From Fictibacillus halophilus (GTDB lineage: Bacteria > Bacillota > Bacilli > Bacillales > Fictibacillaceae): a stretch of DNA of 64,000 bases. Below the pieces are notes generated by a model. It was not told the origin of the DNA, ran no database searches, and saw nothing but the letters and a program-made list of their open reading frames with translations. The translations under genes were made by a program, and so were the position numbers. The DNA is taken from contig NZ_JAEACF010000002.1 in the NCBI RefSeq assembly GCF_016401385.1, positions 206,339-270,338 on the forward strand, read 5' to 3'. Shown in pieces: positions 35,283 through 45,250 of this stretch (position 1 is its first letter; every line of letters begins with the position of its first letter).

Positions 35283-36494
35283 TTATTTACGATAAATATG
35301 CACAAACGGTTCTTCTTGCGTTGTTTCGTCCTTTACGATGAGCGCCTCTGGCTGATCGACAGCTGAACCGATATATACTTCTACTGGCACATTCGGCAGC
35401 TCGCCTAGTGCAGACGTCGCCACGAACTGGGTAAAGGAGATGATCTCTGCTTTACCGCGGAACTGAACAGGAATCTCTAGCGTCATACGCTCTAGGTTAC
35501 CGTCTTTATAGTAGCCTTTCCCGATTACGCCGATATAGTTAGGAAAATACTCCTGAACCTTTGATTTAAAAGTGGTGAACTTTTCGTAGTCACTTCGCTT
35601 CTTTTTTGAAGCTGCGTCAGATGGGAACAGCACATAATCTTCATCTACGTCTTCCCATGAACTTACTGAGCTGCTTCCTTTTTTCACAACGCCTGAAGCA
35701 AAGAAGTTTCCAGGTGTTACAGAATCACGTTCTTCTTCTTGATATAGAGCAAATACGATCGGCACATCTTTAAGCTTTGGATCTGTGCGCAAACGGCTTG
35801 CCACTTGTCCAGCTATTTTCTGTGCTTCTTGTTTCACTTTTTCACGCTCAAGCTTAACTTCACCAGGATAGATCAAGCCTTGTTGGTTAACGTCATAGTA
35901 GTACGTGGAGTTAAAGGATAACCCGACTACCACACCGCCAAGCTTTACTTTTCCATCACCGCTCTGAACGAGGTAGTTATGCTCAAGAACATACGAAAGA
36001 TATTTAGGGTTGTTCTTGTTTGCTTCTAGCATCTTATCTTTGTAGCCTGGGTCACCTTCGTCTACTTTTACACCTAGCTTAGGATTCAATCCTGTTTGGT
36101 CTAGCTTGCTCTTGCTTTTTCCAGGCTCTTCATCTGCTCTCTTCAGCCAATTCGTTACTGTTGGCTCATTGAGATATTGTCCTTCTTGGAAAAAGTACTT
36201 GTCTGTACTGAATGTGTCTTGAGCGATGCGCATCAAGCCCATCTCAAACTCGTTGATATCAAGCCGGTTATCAACGCCATAACGAATTACACCACGAGCA
36301 CCACCTGGTTCGAACGGAAAAATACTTCGATAGTACTTTTCACCAGTGTTAATTTCCCCTGTTATAATCGCTTTCTCATCTTTTTTGCCCTTTTCTTGCA
36401 CGATCTTTTCTTCTTTTTCCAGCTCATCGCCACCCCAGCAGCCGGTCAAAAGCAGTAAAGTACTTAAGAAAAGGAGCCCAACCCGTTTCATCAT
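35283..36494 (-). CDS. camS: CamS-family lipoprotein (YerH)
   Basis: Surface lipoprotein of the CamS family, named for the precursor of the Enterococcus/Staphylococcus sex-pheromone peptide cAM373 carried in its signal peptide. The N-terminus MMKRVGLLFLSTLLLLTGC is a lipoprotein signal with lipobox LLTGC; the mature part of about 380 residues is hydrophilic. I start at ATG 36494 with AGAGGAG ahead; a GTG three codons earlier overlaps that site. In B. subtilis the same gene (yerH) follows ligA. Its function in non-conjugating bacilli is unknown. Last gene of the pcrB-pcrA-ligA-camS operon, 42 bp after ligA. Confidence 0.9.
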   Translation of the reverse strand: MMKRVGLLFLSTLLLLTGCWGGDELEKEEKIVQEKGKKDEKAIITGEINTGEKYYRSIFPFEPGGARGVIRYGVDNRLDINEFEMGLMRIAQDTFSTDKYFFQEGQYLNEPTVTNWLKRADEEPGKSKSKLDQTGLNPKLGVKVDEGDPGYKDKMLEANKNNPKYLSYVLEHNYLVQSGDGKVKLGGVVVGLSFNSTYYYDVNQQGLIYPGEVKLEREKVKQEAQKIAGQVASRLRTDPKLKDVPIVFALYQEEERDSVTPGNFFASGVVKKGSSSVSSWEDVDEDYVLFPSDAASKKKRSDYEKFTTFKSKVQEYFPNYIGVIGKGYYKDGNLERMTLEIPVQFRGKAEIISFTQFVATSALGELPNVPVEVYIGSAVDQPEALIVKDETTQEEPFVHIYRK

Positions 36495-36536
36495 TACGGA
36501 CACTCCTCTAGTATTGTTGGTTAGCTCTCGCCAATC

Positions 36537-38564
<2,028 letters not shown>

Positions 38565-40811
38565 TTACGCTTTTTCAATCGGGGCAAATTTAGCAAGCAG
38601 TCTTTTCACACCTACAGGCTGCGGAAACGCGATGTCGAGTTCCATTGAATCTCCTGAACCACGCATGCTTACAACGGTCCCTGTTTCCCATTTGCGGTGT
38701 TTGACTTTGTCGCCTACTCTCCATTCCAGTTTCTCCCCACCAGAAGATTGATAGACAGGTGTAACCATTTTCTTTTTCGGTGCCATGAACGATGGCGTAG
38801 CTCCTCCACCCGAGCGAGCACTCGCTCCCCACGGCACAGATGGTTTCTCTTTAACTTCGGTTTCGATAAGATCTTCTGGAATCTCAGCGATAAAACGAGA
38901 TTCCGGATTTGTCGTCGTACGTCCATAAAGGGTACGCATTCTAGCATTTGTTAAGAATAATTCTTCTTCCGCACGTGTGATCCCAACATATGCGAGACGA
39001 CGTTCTTCTTCCATCTCATTCTCTTCAAAAAGAGCACGGCTATGCGGGAATACCCCTTCTTCAAGACCCATCAAGAAGACCATCGGAAACTCCAGACCTT
39101 TTGCAGAGTGAAGGGTCATCAGTACGACAGATTCTTTCGGCTTATCATCTGCTGCATCTTCATCGAGCTTATCAATATCTGCAACAAGTGCAAGATCAGT
39201 TAAGAACGCGATCAATGATTTATCATCTTGTTTCTTTTCAAAGTCTTGCGTAACAGAAATAAACTCGTCGATGTTCTCTAAACGGCTTTGTGCTTCGATC
39301 GTTTTCTCAGCTTTTAGCGCATCACGATAGCCCGTCTTGCTAAGCACTTCTTCTGTTAGTTCAGTCACAGAAAGAAATTCCTGCTGACGCGTCCAGTTCG
39401 TAACAAACTCTGAAAACTCTCTTAAAGAGTTTGTTGCACGTGCACTAAGACCAATCTGTTCAACTTCTTGAAGCGCTTGATACATGGAAAGATCATTGTT
39501 TGCCGCATACTGTGCCACTTTATCCATAGAAGACGCACCAATCCCGCGCTTCGGTACATTTACGATACGTTGCAGTGAAATATCATCGTCTGGATTCGAT
39601 ATCAATCGAAGATACGCTAAGATGTCTTTAATCTCTTTTCTATCATAGAACTTTGTGCCGCCGACGATATTGTACGGAATGTTCGACTTAATCAAAACTT
39701 CCTCAATAACACGAGATTGAGCATTTGTTCGATACAGGATTGCGATGTCATTATACGAACGTTTGCCTGATGATACGGCTTCACGAATCTTACCTGTTAC
39801 GTAATAGCTCTCACCTTGCTCATCATCGCCTTGGTAGTACGTGATGCTTGCGCCATCCGTATTATCTGTCCAAAGATTCTTTGGCTTACGGTTCATGTTG
39901 TTTTCGATCACTTTATTGGCTGCTTGAAGAATCTTTTTCGTAGAACGATAGTTTTGCTCTAATAGGATAACTTCAGCATCATTGTAGTCTTTTTCAAACG
40001 ATAGAATGTTCGCGATATCTGCGCCACGCCAGCCATAGATAGACTGATCAGAGTCTCCTACCACACAAAGGTTGCGGAATCGATCAGCTAGCATTTTAAC
40101 GAGCATATATTGCGCTCTGTTCGTATCTTGATACTCATCCACATGAATATATTGAAACTTGCGTTGATAGAACTCGAGCACTTCAGGTACTTTTGCGAAA
40201 AGCTGGATCGTCGTCATGATCAGATCATCAAAATCTAACGCCTGGTTCTTACGCAGTCGCTTTTCATAGCCTTCATAAACTTCCTGAACAACACCTTCAA
40301 AGTGCCCGTTCGCCACTTTCGCAAAATCTGCTGCTGTTTTTAGTTCGTTCTTTAAAGAGGAAATCGCGCTTAAAATTCCACGAGGTTCGTATTTTTTCGG
40401 ATCATAGTTCAGATCTTTCAATACCGCTTTTACAACAGACAATTGATCTGTCGCATCTAAGATCGTAAAGTTACGGTTAATTCCGATTCGATCGATATCA
40501 CGACGCAAAATGCGTACGCACATGGAGTGGAACGTAGAAATCCAGATCTCTTCTGCTACTGGTCCTGTAATCTTTGCGACCCTTTCCTTCATCTCTCGTG
40601 CTGCTTTATTTGTAAACGTGATCGCAAGAATGTTCCATGGAGCCACTTCTTTTTCCATCATTAAATAAGCGATACGGTGAGTTAATACTCTCGTCTTACC
40701 GCTTCCCGCACCAGCCATCAATAACAACGGCCCGTCTGTATGTTTTACTGCCGCTTTCTGCTCAGGATTCAGTCCTGATAATAGCTTTTCAATCATTTGA
40801 TGCATACTCAT
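38565..40811 (-). CDS. pcrA: ATP-dependent DNA helicase PcrA (UvrD family)
   Basis: Superfamily 1A 3'-5' helicase needed for repair, removal of RecA filaments and plasmid rolling-circle replication. Motifs: [15 protein letters not shown] (residues 33-46), Ia [64 protein letters not shown] and [12 protein letters not shown]. The end ([14 protein letters not shown]...) is the Tudor-like domain that binds RNA polymerase. 748 residues. The ATG has only a weak GGTGA upstream and a second ATG two codons on. Middle of the pcrB-pcrA-ligA-camS operon. Confidence 0.97.
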   Translation of the reverse strand: MSMHQMIEKLLSGLNPEQKAAVKHTDGPLLLMAGAGSGKTRVLTHRIAYLMMEKEVAPWNILAITFTNKAAREMKERVAKITGPVAEEIWISTFHSMCVRILRRDIDRIGINRNFTILDATDQLSVVKAVLKDLNYDPKKYEPRGILSAISSLKNELKTAADFAKVANGHFEGVVQEVYEGYEKRLRKNQALDFDDLIMTTIQLFAKVPEVLEFYQRKFQYIHVDEYQDTNRAQYMLVKMLADRFRNLCVVGDSDQSIYGWRGADIANILSFEKDYNDAEVILLEQNYRSTKKILQAANKVIENNMNRKPKNLWTDNTDGASITYYQGDDEQGESYYVTGKIREAVSSGKRSYNDIAILYRTNAQSRVIEEVLIKSNIPYNIVGGTKFYDRKEIKDILAYLRLISNPDDDISLQRIVNVPKRGIGASSMDKVAQYAANNDLSMYQALQEVEQIGLSARATNSLREFSEFVTNWTRQQEFLSVTELTEEVLSKTGYRDALKAEKTIEAQSRLENIDEFISVTQDFEKKQDDKSLIAFLTDLALVADIDKLDEDAADDKPKESVVLMTLHSAKGLEFPMVFLMGLEEGVFPHSRALFEENEMEEERRLAYVGITRAEEELFLTNARMRTLYGRTTTNPESRFIAEIPEDLIETEVKEKPSVPWGASARSGGGATPSFMAPKKKMVTPVYQSSGGEKLEWRVGDKVKHRKWETGTVVSMRGSGDSMELDIAFPQPVGVKRLLAKFAPIEKA

Positions 40812-40879
40812 TCTTCATTCACCGCCCGAACATATATTCTTATTTTTATTCTCACTCATTTTTGAGATTTTATCAACTT

Positions 40880-41563
40880 TTACTTAACCGCTTCAACCGT
40901 TTCAATCGCCGCGTTTACATCGTCGTAAATAACGTTTCCGACAACAACTGTATCCGCAAACTCTGCCATCTCTCTTGCTTGTTCAGCCGAATGAATGCCG
41001 CCTCCATAATAGAGGATCGTGTTTTCAAGTGCGCCCTTTACTTGGCGAACGATTTCGACATCACCGTATTTGCCGCTGTATTCCAAATAAAAGATCGGAA
41101 GCTTAAACATTTTTTCGGCCAAGCGGGCATATGCTACAACATCATCTGCCGAGAGATCACTGTCGGCACTCGAACGTTTTGCAGCCGCACAATCTGGATT
41201 TAAGATGCAATACCCTTCTGTAAGAATCTCGTCCCAGTTCATGATGTCGCCAAATTCTTTTAGTGCTTCTGTATGAAGCCCCGTAATGAAGTTAGCATCC
41301 TTTGCATTTAATACGGTAGGAATATAGTAAAAATCGAATCCTGGTGTAAGTGATTCGATATTAGATACTTCAAGCACACAAGGAACCGCAAATCTGCGTA
41401 TTCGTGACATAAGGTCTAACGTATTATCAAGCGTTACGCCACTGGATCCCCCGACGATAACAGCGTCCGTTCCGCTCTCACAGATCTTTTCCAGGTCACT
41501 GTCACTGATCTCTTTATCAGGGTCTAGCTTAAACACATGCTTCCATTTTCGATAATCAAACAT
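40880..41563 (-). CDS. pcrB: Heptaprenylglyceryl phosphate synthase PcrB
   Basis: TIM-barrel prenyltransferase joining sn-glycerol-1-phosphate to heptaprenyl diphosphate, an archaeal-type ether lipid made by bacilli. From ATG 41563 (227 residues, AAAGGA ahead) the protein begins [19 protein letters not shown], matching B. subtilis PcrB; a longer in-frame start is without a site. Blocks [32 protein letters not shown] and [12 protein letters not shown] form the phosphate-binding loops. First gene of the operon with pcrA, 68 bp ahead of it; divergent to an acetyltransferase gene. Confidence 0.95.
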   Translation of the reverse strand: MFDYRKWKHVFKLDPDKEISDSDLEKICESGTDAVIVGGSSGVTLDNTLDLMSRIRRFAVPCVLEVSNIESLTPGFDFYYIPTVLNAKDANFITGLHTEALKEFGDIMNWDEILTEGYCILNPDCAAAKRSSADSDLSADDVVAYARLAEKMFKLPIFYLEYSGKYGDVEIVRQVKGALENTILYYGGGIHSAEQAREMAEFADTVVVGNVIYDDVNAAIETVEAVK

Positions 41564-41717
41564 TGTGTTCTTCCTTTCATGTTTAGAAACACCCGTGCCT
41601 GCCATTTTAACAAGCCAGTTCTGTACTTCTGCATTATAACAAAAATAAGGTTCTCACTCTATGATTCATCATGTGGAAAGATTGTGAAGTTCATACTGCT
41701 TTTTGGGAGGAATAGCT

Positions 41718-42257
41718 ATGCTTATGTGGCATATCGACGACGAAATCATGCTAAAGCAAGCAGACGTTAAAGAATCCGATAACATCTATAGATTGCTAGA
41801 GAAATCACGTCATCATCTTGGACCGTGGATCAGCTGGGTCGATTATACCCAATCTAGCGGTGAGATGCGGCAGTTCATAAAAACGGTGAACAAAAAGATG
41901 AAAGACCAGACAGATGTTGTTCTTTTTATTTGGTATCGCGGACAAGTAGCTGGCTCTGTTGCTTTATATGATATTAAGTGGCACAACCAGTCTGGTATGC
42001 TTGGTTATTGGGTGGGTACAGGATTCGAAGGTCATGGAATCGCACAGCGGGCAGTAAAAGGAATGCTTATGTACGCCTATTACACGTTGATGCTGAATCG
42101 CGTGGAGCTGCGTGCTGCGGTTCAAAACGAAAAAAGCATCAAGCTCGCCCGCCGACTAGGCTTCCAAGCGGAAGGCGTTGTCAGGCAGGCAGAATGGATT
42201 CGCGGAAACTGCCGCGACCAAGTCCAGATGAGCTTGATGAAGAATGAACTTCATTAA
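41718..42257 (+). CDS. GNAT acetyltransferase (RimJ/RimL-YdaF type)
   Basis: N-acetyltransferase of about 179 residues, related to RimL and B. subtilis YdaF. The acetyl-CoA loop is in GYWVGTGFEGHGIAQRAVKG (family Q/R-x-x-G-x-A), and the late RVELRAAVQNEKSIKLARRLGFQAEG is the usual C-terminal half. GGGAGG lies six bases before ATG 41718; the ATG two codons on is possible. The substrate is unknown; ribosomal protein or spermidine-type amines are options. The stop codon overlaps that of the converging reductase gene. Confidence 0.85.
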   Translation: MLMWHIDDEIMLKQADVKESDNIYRLLEKSRHHLGPWISWVDYTQSSGEMRQFIKTVNKKMKDQTDVVLFIWYRGQVAGSVALYDIKWHNQSGMLGYWVGTGFEGHGIAQRAVKGMLMYAYYTLMLNRVELRAAVQNEKSIKLARRLGFQAEGVVRQAEWIRGNCRDQVQMSLMKNELH

Positions 42258-42784
42258 ATTTCAGGATTTAAAACGTGAGTGACATATTCTTGTGCGCTTT
42301 GTTCTAACGCTACTTCTGACGCACGAATCGCGCTATGAAAAACGAATGGCGAGATGTAACGAGTTCCGATCAAGTTAGAAGTCGCTTGGAACGGACGAAG
42401 CAATTCGCTGATCGTATAGTGGTTGTAGCCGCCAGCTTTATAAGAGAAGTCTGGTCCTCCTGTTGAAATCGCAAGTACTAACTCTTTTCCATGTAATGCG
42501 TCGCCTCCAGGACCATAAGCCCAACCGAACGCTAGTACTTGATCTTGCCATTCTTTTAAAAGTGAAGGTGAGCTGTACCAGTAGAACGGAAATTGTAACA
42601 CGATGCGATCGTGTTGAAGCAACATGCGCTGTTCTTCTTCAACGTTGATTTTTCCGTCCGGATACAGATCGTAAAGTTTTCGAACCGTAACATGGTCCTG
42701 TTTCTCTATTTCCTCAGCCCATCTTTTATTTACTGTAGAGTTCTGTAGATTCGGATGTGCGATAATGACGAGTGTCTTTTTCAT
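42254..42784 (-). CDS. NAD(P)H:quinone reductase, flavodoxin-fold (KefF/YwrO type)
   Basis: FMN or FAD reductase of 176 residues, related to modulator-of-drug-activity/quinone reductases (KefF, YwrO, general stress protein 14). The N-terminal LVIIAHPNLQNSTVNKRW is the flavin phosphate loop; LQFPFYWYSSPSLLKEWQDQV and WAYGPGG...ISTGGPD line the active site. The role is two-electron reduction of quinones. AAGGAG precedes the ATG. A MarR gene lies upstream on the same strand, and a copy of its likely operator lies ahead of this gene, so I infer control by that regulator. Confidence 0.88.
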   Translation of the reverse strand: MKKTLVIIAHPNLQNSTVNKRWAEEIEKQDHVTVRKLYDLYPDGKINVEEEQRMLLQHDRIVLQFPFYWYSSPSLLKEWQDQVLAFGWAYGPGGDALHGKELVLAISTGGPDFSYKAGGYNHYTISELLRPFQATSNLIGTRYISPFVFHSAIRASEVALEQSAQEYVTHVLNPEI

Positions 42785-42838
42785 TGATAGATCTCCTTTT
42801 TTAGGCTGTTTTCGTTTGCATTGAAGCTTGTGTAAGTA

Positions 42839-42967
42839 GTTGATTTACACTCCAGGTCGCTCGCTTTCCACGGGGCGTACGGTGAGCCTCCTGCCGCTAC
42901 GCGCCTTTAGGAGTCTCCACCTGGCCGCTCGTCCCGTAGGAGTCGGCAACCTTGCGTTACAATCAAC
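42839..42967 (-). repeat. 129-bp palindromic repeat element, copy 4
   Basis: Reverse orientation, bounded by GTTGATTT and TACAATCAAC. More diverged than copies 1 and 2, but CGGTGAGCCTCC, AGGAGTC, CTCGTCCCG and the ends are shared. It lies between the likely promoter of the quinone reductase and its start codon. Confidence 0.8.
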
Positions 42968-43043
42968 TTGCAATGACGAGGGTATAAAAGATTTAAAAGC
43001 AACAAATGCTGCAGAAAAGGAGCCTTATACTAATAAAATGACA

Positions 43044-43061
43044 TTTGCTTGTACAAACAAC
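43044..43061 (-). promoter_or_regulatory. Second MarR operator-like motif, ahead of the quinone reductase
   Basis: The minus strand reads GTTGTTTGTACAAGCAAA. The first 12 bases are identical to one strand of the operator in front of the marR gene, and 15 of 18 positions agree. Confidence 0.5.
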
Positions 43062-43084
43062 TCAAATGATAAAGATGAGAGCTC

Positions 43085-43507
43085 TTATGACTCGAGCTGC
43101 CCTGCTGCTAGATGTGTGGCTTTTGTGAGTGCTTTTCCTTCTTCTTCTCCTAAAAGATCGGAGTATGTTTGGTAAAGATCTTTCCATGCTTTTTCGAGAT
43201 CTGTTTGAATCTCAATGCCCGCTTGTGTCGGATGGATGTGCGACATCTTTCCTTGGACCTTACGCTCTGCAAGTCCCTTAACAACAAGCTTATCCACAAA
43301 TCTTGTAATCGTACTTGGTGTCATGTGTAGTTCTTCCGCCAATTCCGATTGAGAAATTCCAGGTTTGTTGTTTACGAGCATCATCATAAAGCCATGAGTA
43401 GGCGTAATGCCAGTTGGTCTAAACGATTCCTCAGCCATTTTCGATATCACGCGAGAAAGTTTGTTCACGGTAAAATATAAACAGTTTTCTAGATACTTTT
43501 CGGGCAT
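43085..43507 (-). CDS. MarR-family regulator
   Basis: Winged-helix regulator of 140 residues. The DNA-binding part is GISQSELAEELHMTPSTITRFVDKLV, followed by the wing VQGKMSHIHPTQAG. It has no Cys in the positions used by OhrR-type thiol sensors, so the signal is probably a ligand such as a phenolic or quinone. AGAGGTG precedes the ATG. Its promoter contains a near-perfect palindrome, and the quinone reductase gene downstream carries a related motif, suggesting autoregulation plus control of that enzyme. Confidence 0.88.
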   Translation of the reverse strand: MPEKYLENCLYFTVNKLSRVISKMAEESFRPTGITPTHGFMMMLVNNKPGISQSELAEELHMTPSTITRFVDKLVVKGLAERKVQGKMSHIHPTQAGIEIQTDLEKAWKDLYQTYSDLLGEEEGKALTKATHLAAGQLES

Positions 43508-43533
43508 TTTAGCACCTCTTTTACATCATTATT

Positions 43534-43578
43534 GTTGTTTGTACATACAACTATAAATTGTAGTGTGATTTCTGTCAA
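43534..43578 (-). promoter_or_regulatory. marR promoter and operator
   Basis: Minus strand TTGACA (43578-43573), 17 bp, TATAGT (43555-43550). The sequence GTTGTTTGTACATACAAC (43534-43551), a palindrome with one mismatch per arm, starts inside the -10 and covers the transcription start. Confidence 0.7.
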
Positions 43579-43599
43579 TATTTTAAGTATATAAGGGTC

Positions 43600-43615
43600 C
43601 TTGGCTGTCGCCAAG
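43600..43615. repeat. CTTGGC-tgtc-GCCAAG hairpin
   Basis: Perfect 6-bp arms with a 4-base loop, followed by TTTACATTTT. The same arms recur at 63258-63273, and related ones at 63168 and 63216. Confidence 0.5.
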
Positions 43616-43660
43616 TTTACATTTTAGTGTTTTACAAGGGGGTAAGTCTACCGTGCTGGC

Positions 43661-43765
43661 TTGAATCCTAAAGTTTATGCTCTCAATCCACAAGTTTGGG
43701 TGCTCAATCCACGAGTTTTAGGGTTGAATCCTAAAGTTTTTACAGTTTATCCACGAGTCTACAAT
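43661..43765. repeat. 21-bp-period array, AATCC type (5 units)
   Basis: AATCC or TATCC recurs at 43664, 43685, 43706, 43727 and 43748, exactly 21 bases apart, each followed by a C/A-A-G-T-Y core such as CCACGAGTTT or CCTAAAGTTT. One plus frame reads heptads of the type LNPxVxx, but there is no usable start or ribosome site. Confidence 0.7.
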
Positions 43766-43827
43766 CCTCGACATCTATCGACAAGCCTAAAACTACTCCC
43801 GCTACATACACTACCCTCACAAAATAC

Positions 43828-43854
43828 AAAAAACCCACCTCTCAGGCAGGTTTT
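43828..43854 (-). terminator. Terminator of yerA-yerB-yerC
   Basis: Minus-strand stem AAACCTGCCT/AGGTGGGTTT followed by TTTTG, eight bases past the yerC stop. Confidence 0.75.
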
Positions 43855-43861
43855 CGTCTCA

Positions 43862-44167
43862 TTATTTTGCTTCTTCTTCTTCATGAACGCGGTCGAGTAC
43901 CATCGCGTATGCGTCGTTTCCAAAATTCAAGCAACGTTTTACACGTGAGATGGTCGCTGTGCTCGCTCCTGTTTCACTCTCGATCTTGTGATAGGTTTTT
44001 CCTTCACGAAGCATGCGCGCTACTTCAAGTCGCTGCGCCAAAGATTGAATCTCGTTCATCGTACAAAGATCATCAAAGAATCGATAGCATTCTTCCATAT
44101 CCTTCAGCGATAAAACCGATTCAAAAAGCTGATCTAGTGCTTTTCCTCGTAGTTTATCAATTTGCAT
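43862..44167 (-). CDS. YerC/YecD TrpR-related DNA-binding protein
   Basis: Small regulator of 101 residues whose helix-turn-helix reads EIQSLAQRLEVARMLREGKT then KIESETGASTATISRVKRCL, as in the tryptophan repressor. It matches B. subtilis YerC closely; as far as I know its targets are not firmly established. AAGGAG stands twelve bases before the ATG, rather far; ATG codons nearer to it are out of frame. Last gene of yerA-yerB-yerC, 17 bp after yerB. C-terminal EEEEAK is acidic. Confidence 0.9.
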   Translation of the reverse strand: MQIDKLRGKALDQLFESVLSLKDMEECYRFFDDLCTMNEIQSLAQRLEVARMLREGKTYHKIESETGASTATISRVKRCLNFGNDAYAMVLDRVHEEEEAK

Positions 44168-44184
44168 GAAACATGCACTCCTTT

Positions 44185-45201
44185 TTATTGCATCTTAACC
44201 GAATCTTCCATTCCACTCGGTACAATGTTAATCCATGTCTTTCCTGGAACGAACGCTCCACCGTCCGGAACGATTCTTCCGTTTTCGTTTTTCCACGAAA
44301 TGTTTTGTGCGACACCATTCTGAATCAGAATCGCATCTCCGCCTGACGTTAAGTTGATCTCTCGTCTGCCGGCATCATCGATTACCCGGTGAGCCGCTTC
44401 AACAATGAATACATTGCTTACCGTAATGGGTGTTTCGGTCTCACGATCTATCGTTGGTTCATTGTTGCTGCTTCTCGCGTACGTCTTCTTTTTGTTAGAG
44501 TACGTAAATCCTACTGTTTCCCCGCCTGGATAGGAAATCATAATCTCTTTTGCAGATGCGCCTTCTATTGTTTTAGCACTTTTACTAGTTAAAAACGAAA
44601 GCATATCCAGATCATCCGATTGCTCTGCGCCGATTTTCTCCATCCCTTTTTGAATATTTTCATAGGTGATGTAAGAGTTATGAGGCGCTTTTCTAAAATC
44701 AGCTCGATTGAAAAGAACACCATCGTAATCCATTCCGTTCAGGTGATCAATCGTTCCGCTATCGAGAATCTCTTTCGCTTCAGGACTGAATCCGTGTGCC
44801 ACGAATAATGAATGATAGCCACGTGAGAGTTCGATGTAATAATCTCTCGCGCTGCGAACTGGTCCTACTACTTCTGGCATCTCACTTTGGAAGATCGCTA
44901 AGAAGCGTGTAAGTTCTCCCTCAGCTAATACTTCGTAAACGATGTCAGCTTTATGAAGTCCAGATTGCGATCGTGCTTTCGGGTGGTTGTTCACCATGAC
45001 CGAAACTGCACGATGATCTACCTCTTCATTCGTTCCCAAGCCAGTGAGTGGATAAACAGAAGAGTACTCCTCTTTTTTTGAATCCGTAGCTTCAGCTTTA
45101 TCTACTTTACCGTCTTCTAAGACTTTATCTGTTGCGTCCTTACATGCAGACAGCGTTAATACCGTGATCATCGCCATCAAGATGATGTACCACTTTTTCA
45201 T
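44185..45201 (-). CDS. DUF3048 lipoprotein (YerB)
   Basis: Surface lipoprotein of about 338 residues: signal peptide with lipobox LSAC (MKKWYIILMAM...), then the DUF3048 domain with AVSVMVNNHPKARSQSGL, DIVYEVLAEGELTRFLAIF and GPVRSARDYYIELSRGY. The function of YerB is unknown to me; the fold has been likened to cell-wall binding proteins. I start at ATG 45201, where AAAGGT is nine bases upstream; a GTG three codons earlier is possible. Middle gene of yerA-yerB-yerC. Confidence 0.88.
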   Translation of the reverse strand: MKKWYIILMAMITVLTLSACKDATDKVLEDGKVDKAEATDSKKEEYSSVYPLTGLGTNEEVDHRAVSVMVNNHPKARSQSGLHKADIVYEVLAEGELTRFLAIFQSEMPEVVGPVRSARDYYIELSRGYHSLFVAHGFSPEAKEILDSGTIDHLNGMDYDGVLFNRADFRKAPHNSYITYENIQKGMEKIGAEQSDDLDMLSFLTSKSAKTIEGASAKEIMISYPGGETVGFTYSNKKKTYARSSNNEPTIDRETETPITVSNVFIVEAAHRVIDDAGRREINLTSGGDAILIQNGVAQNISWKNENGRIVPDGGAFVPGKTWINIVPSGMEDSVKMQ

Positions 45202-45250
45202 TGGGCTCACTACCTTTGTATCGTATTATTTTGCCCAATCCTTTTCTATA

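Larger units (their letters stand above)
42785..43084. other. Region between the MarR and quinone reductase genes
   Basis: Filled mostly by repeat copy 4 (42839-42967), with the second MarR-type motif at 43044-43061 and a possible promoter just downstream of it (TTGTAC, 18 bp, TAGTAT on the minus strand). Confidence 0.55.
43508..43861. other. Intergenic region between the MarR gene and yerC
   Basis: Contains the marR promoter and operator (43534-43578), a CTTGGC hairpin (43600-43615), a five-unit 21-bp array (43661-43765) and the yerC terminator (43828-43854). Confidence 0.65.

Noticed and set aside
43661..43948. Frame with LNPxVxx heptads over the AATCC array
   Set aside because: Only a TTG start with a distant AAGGGGG, and the frame runs antisense into yerC. 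Treated as a DNA repeat.
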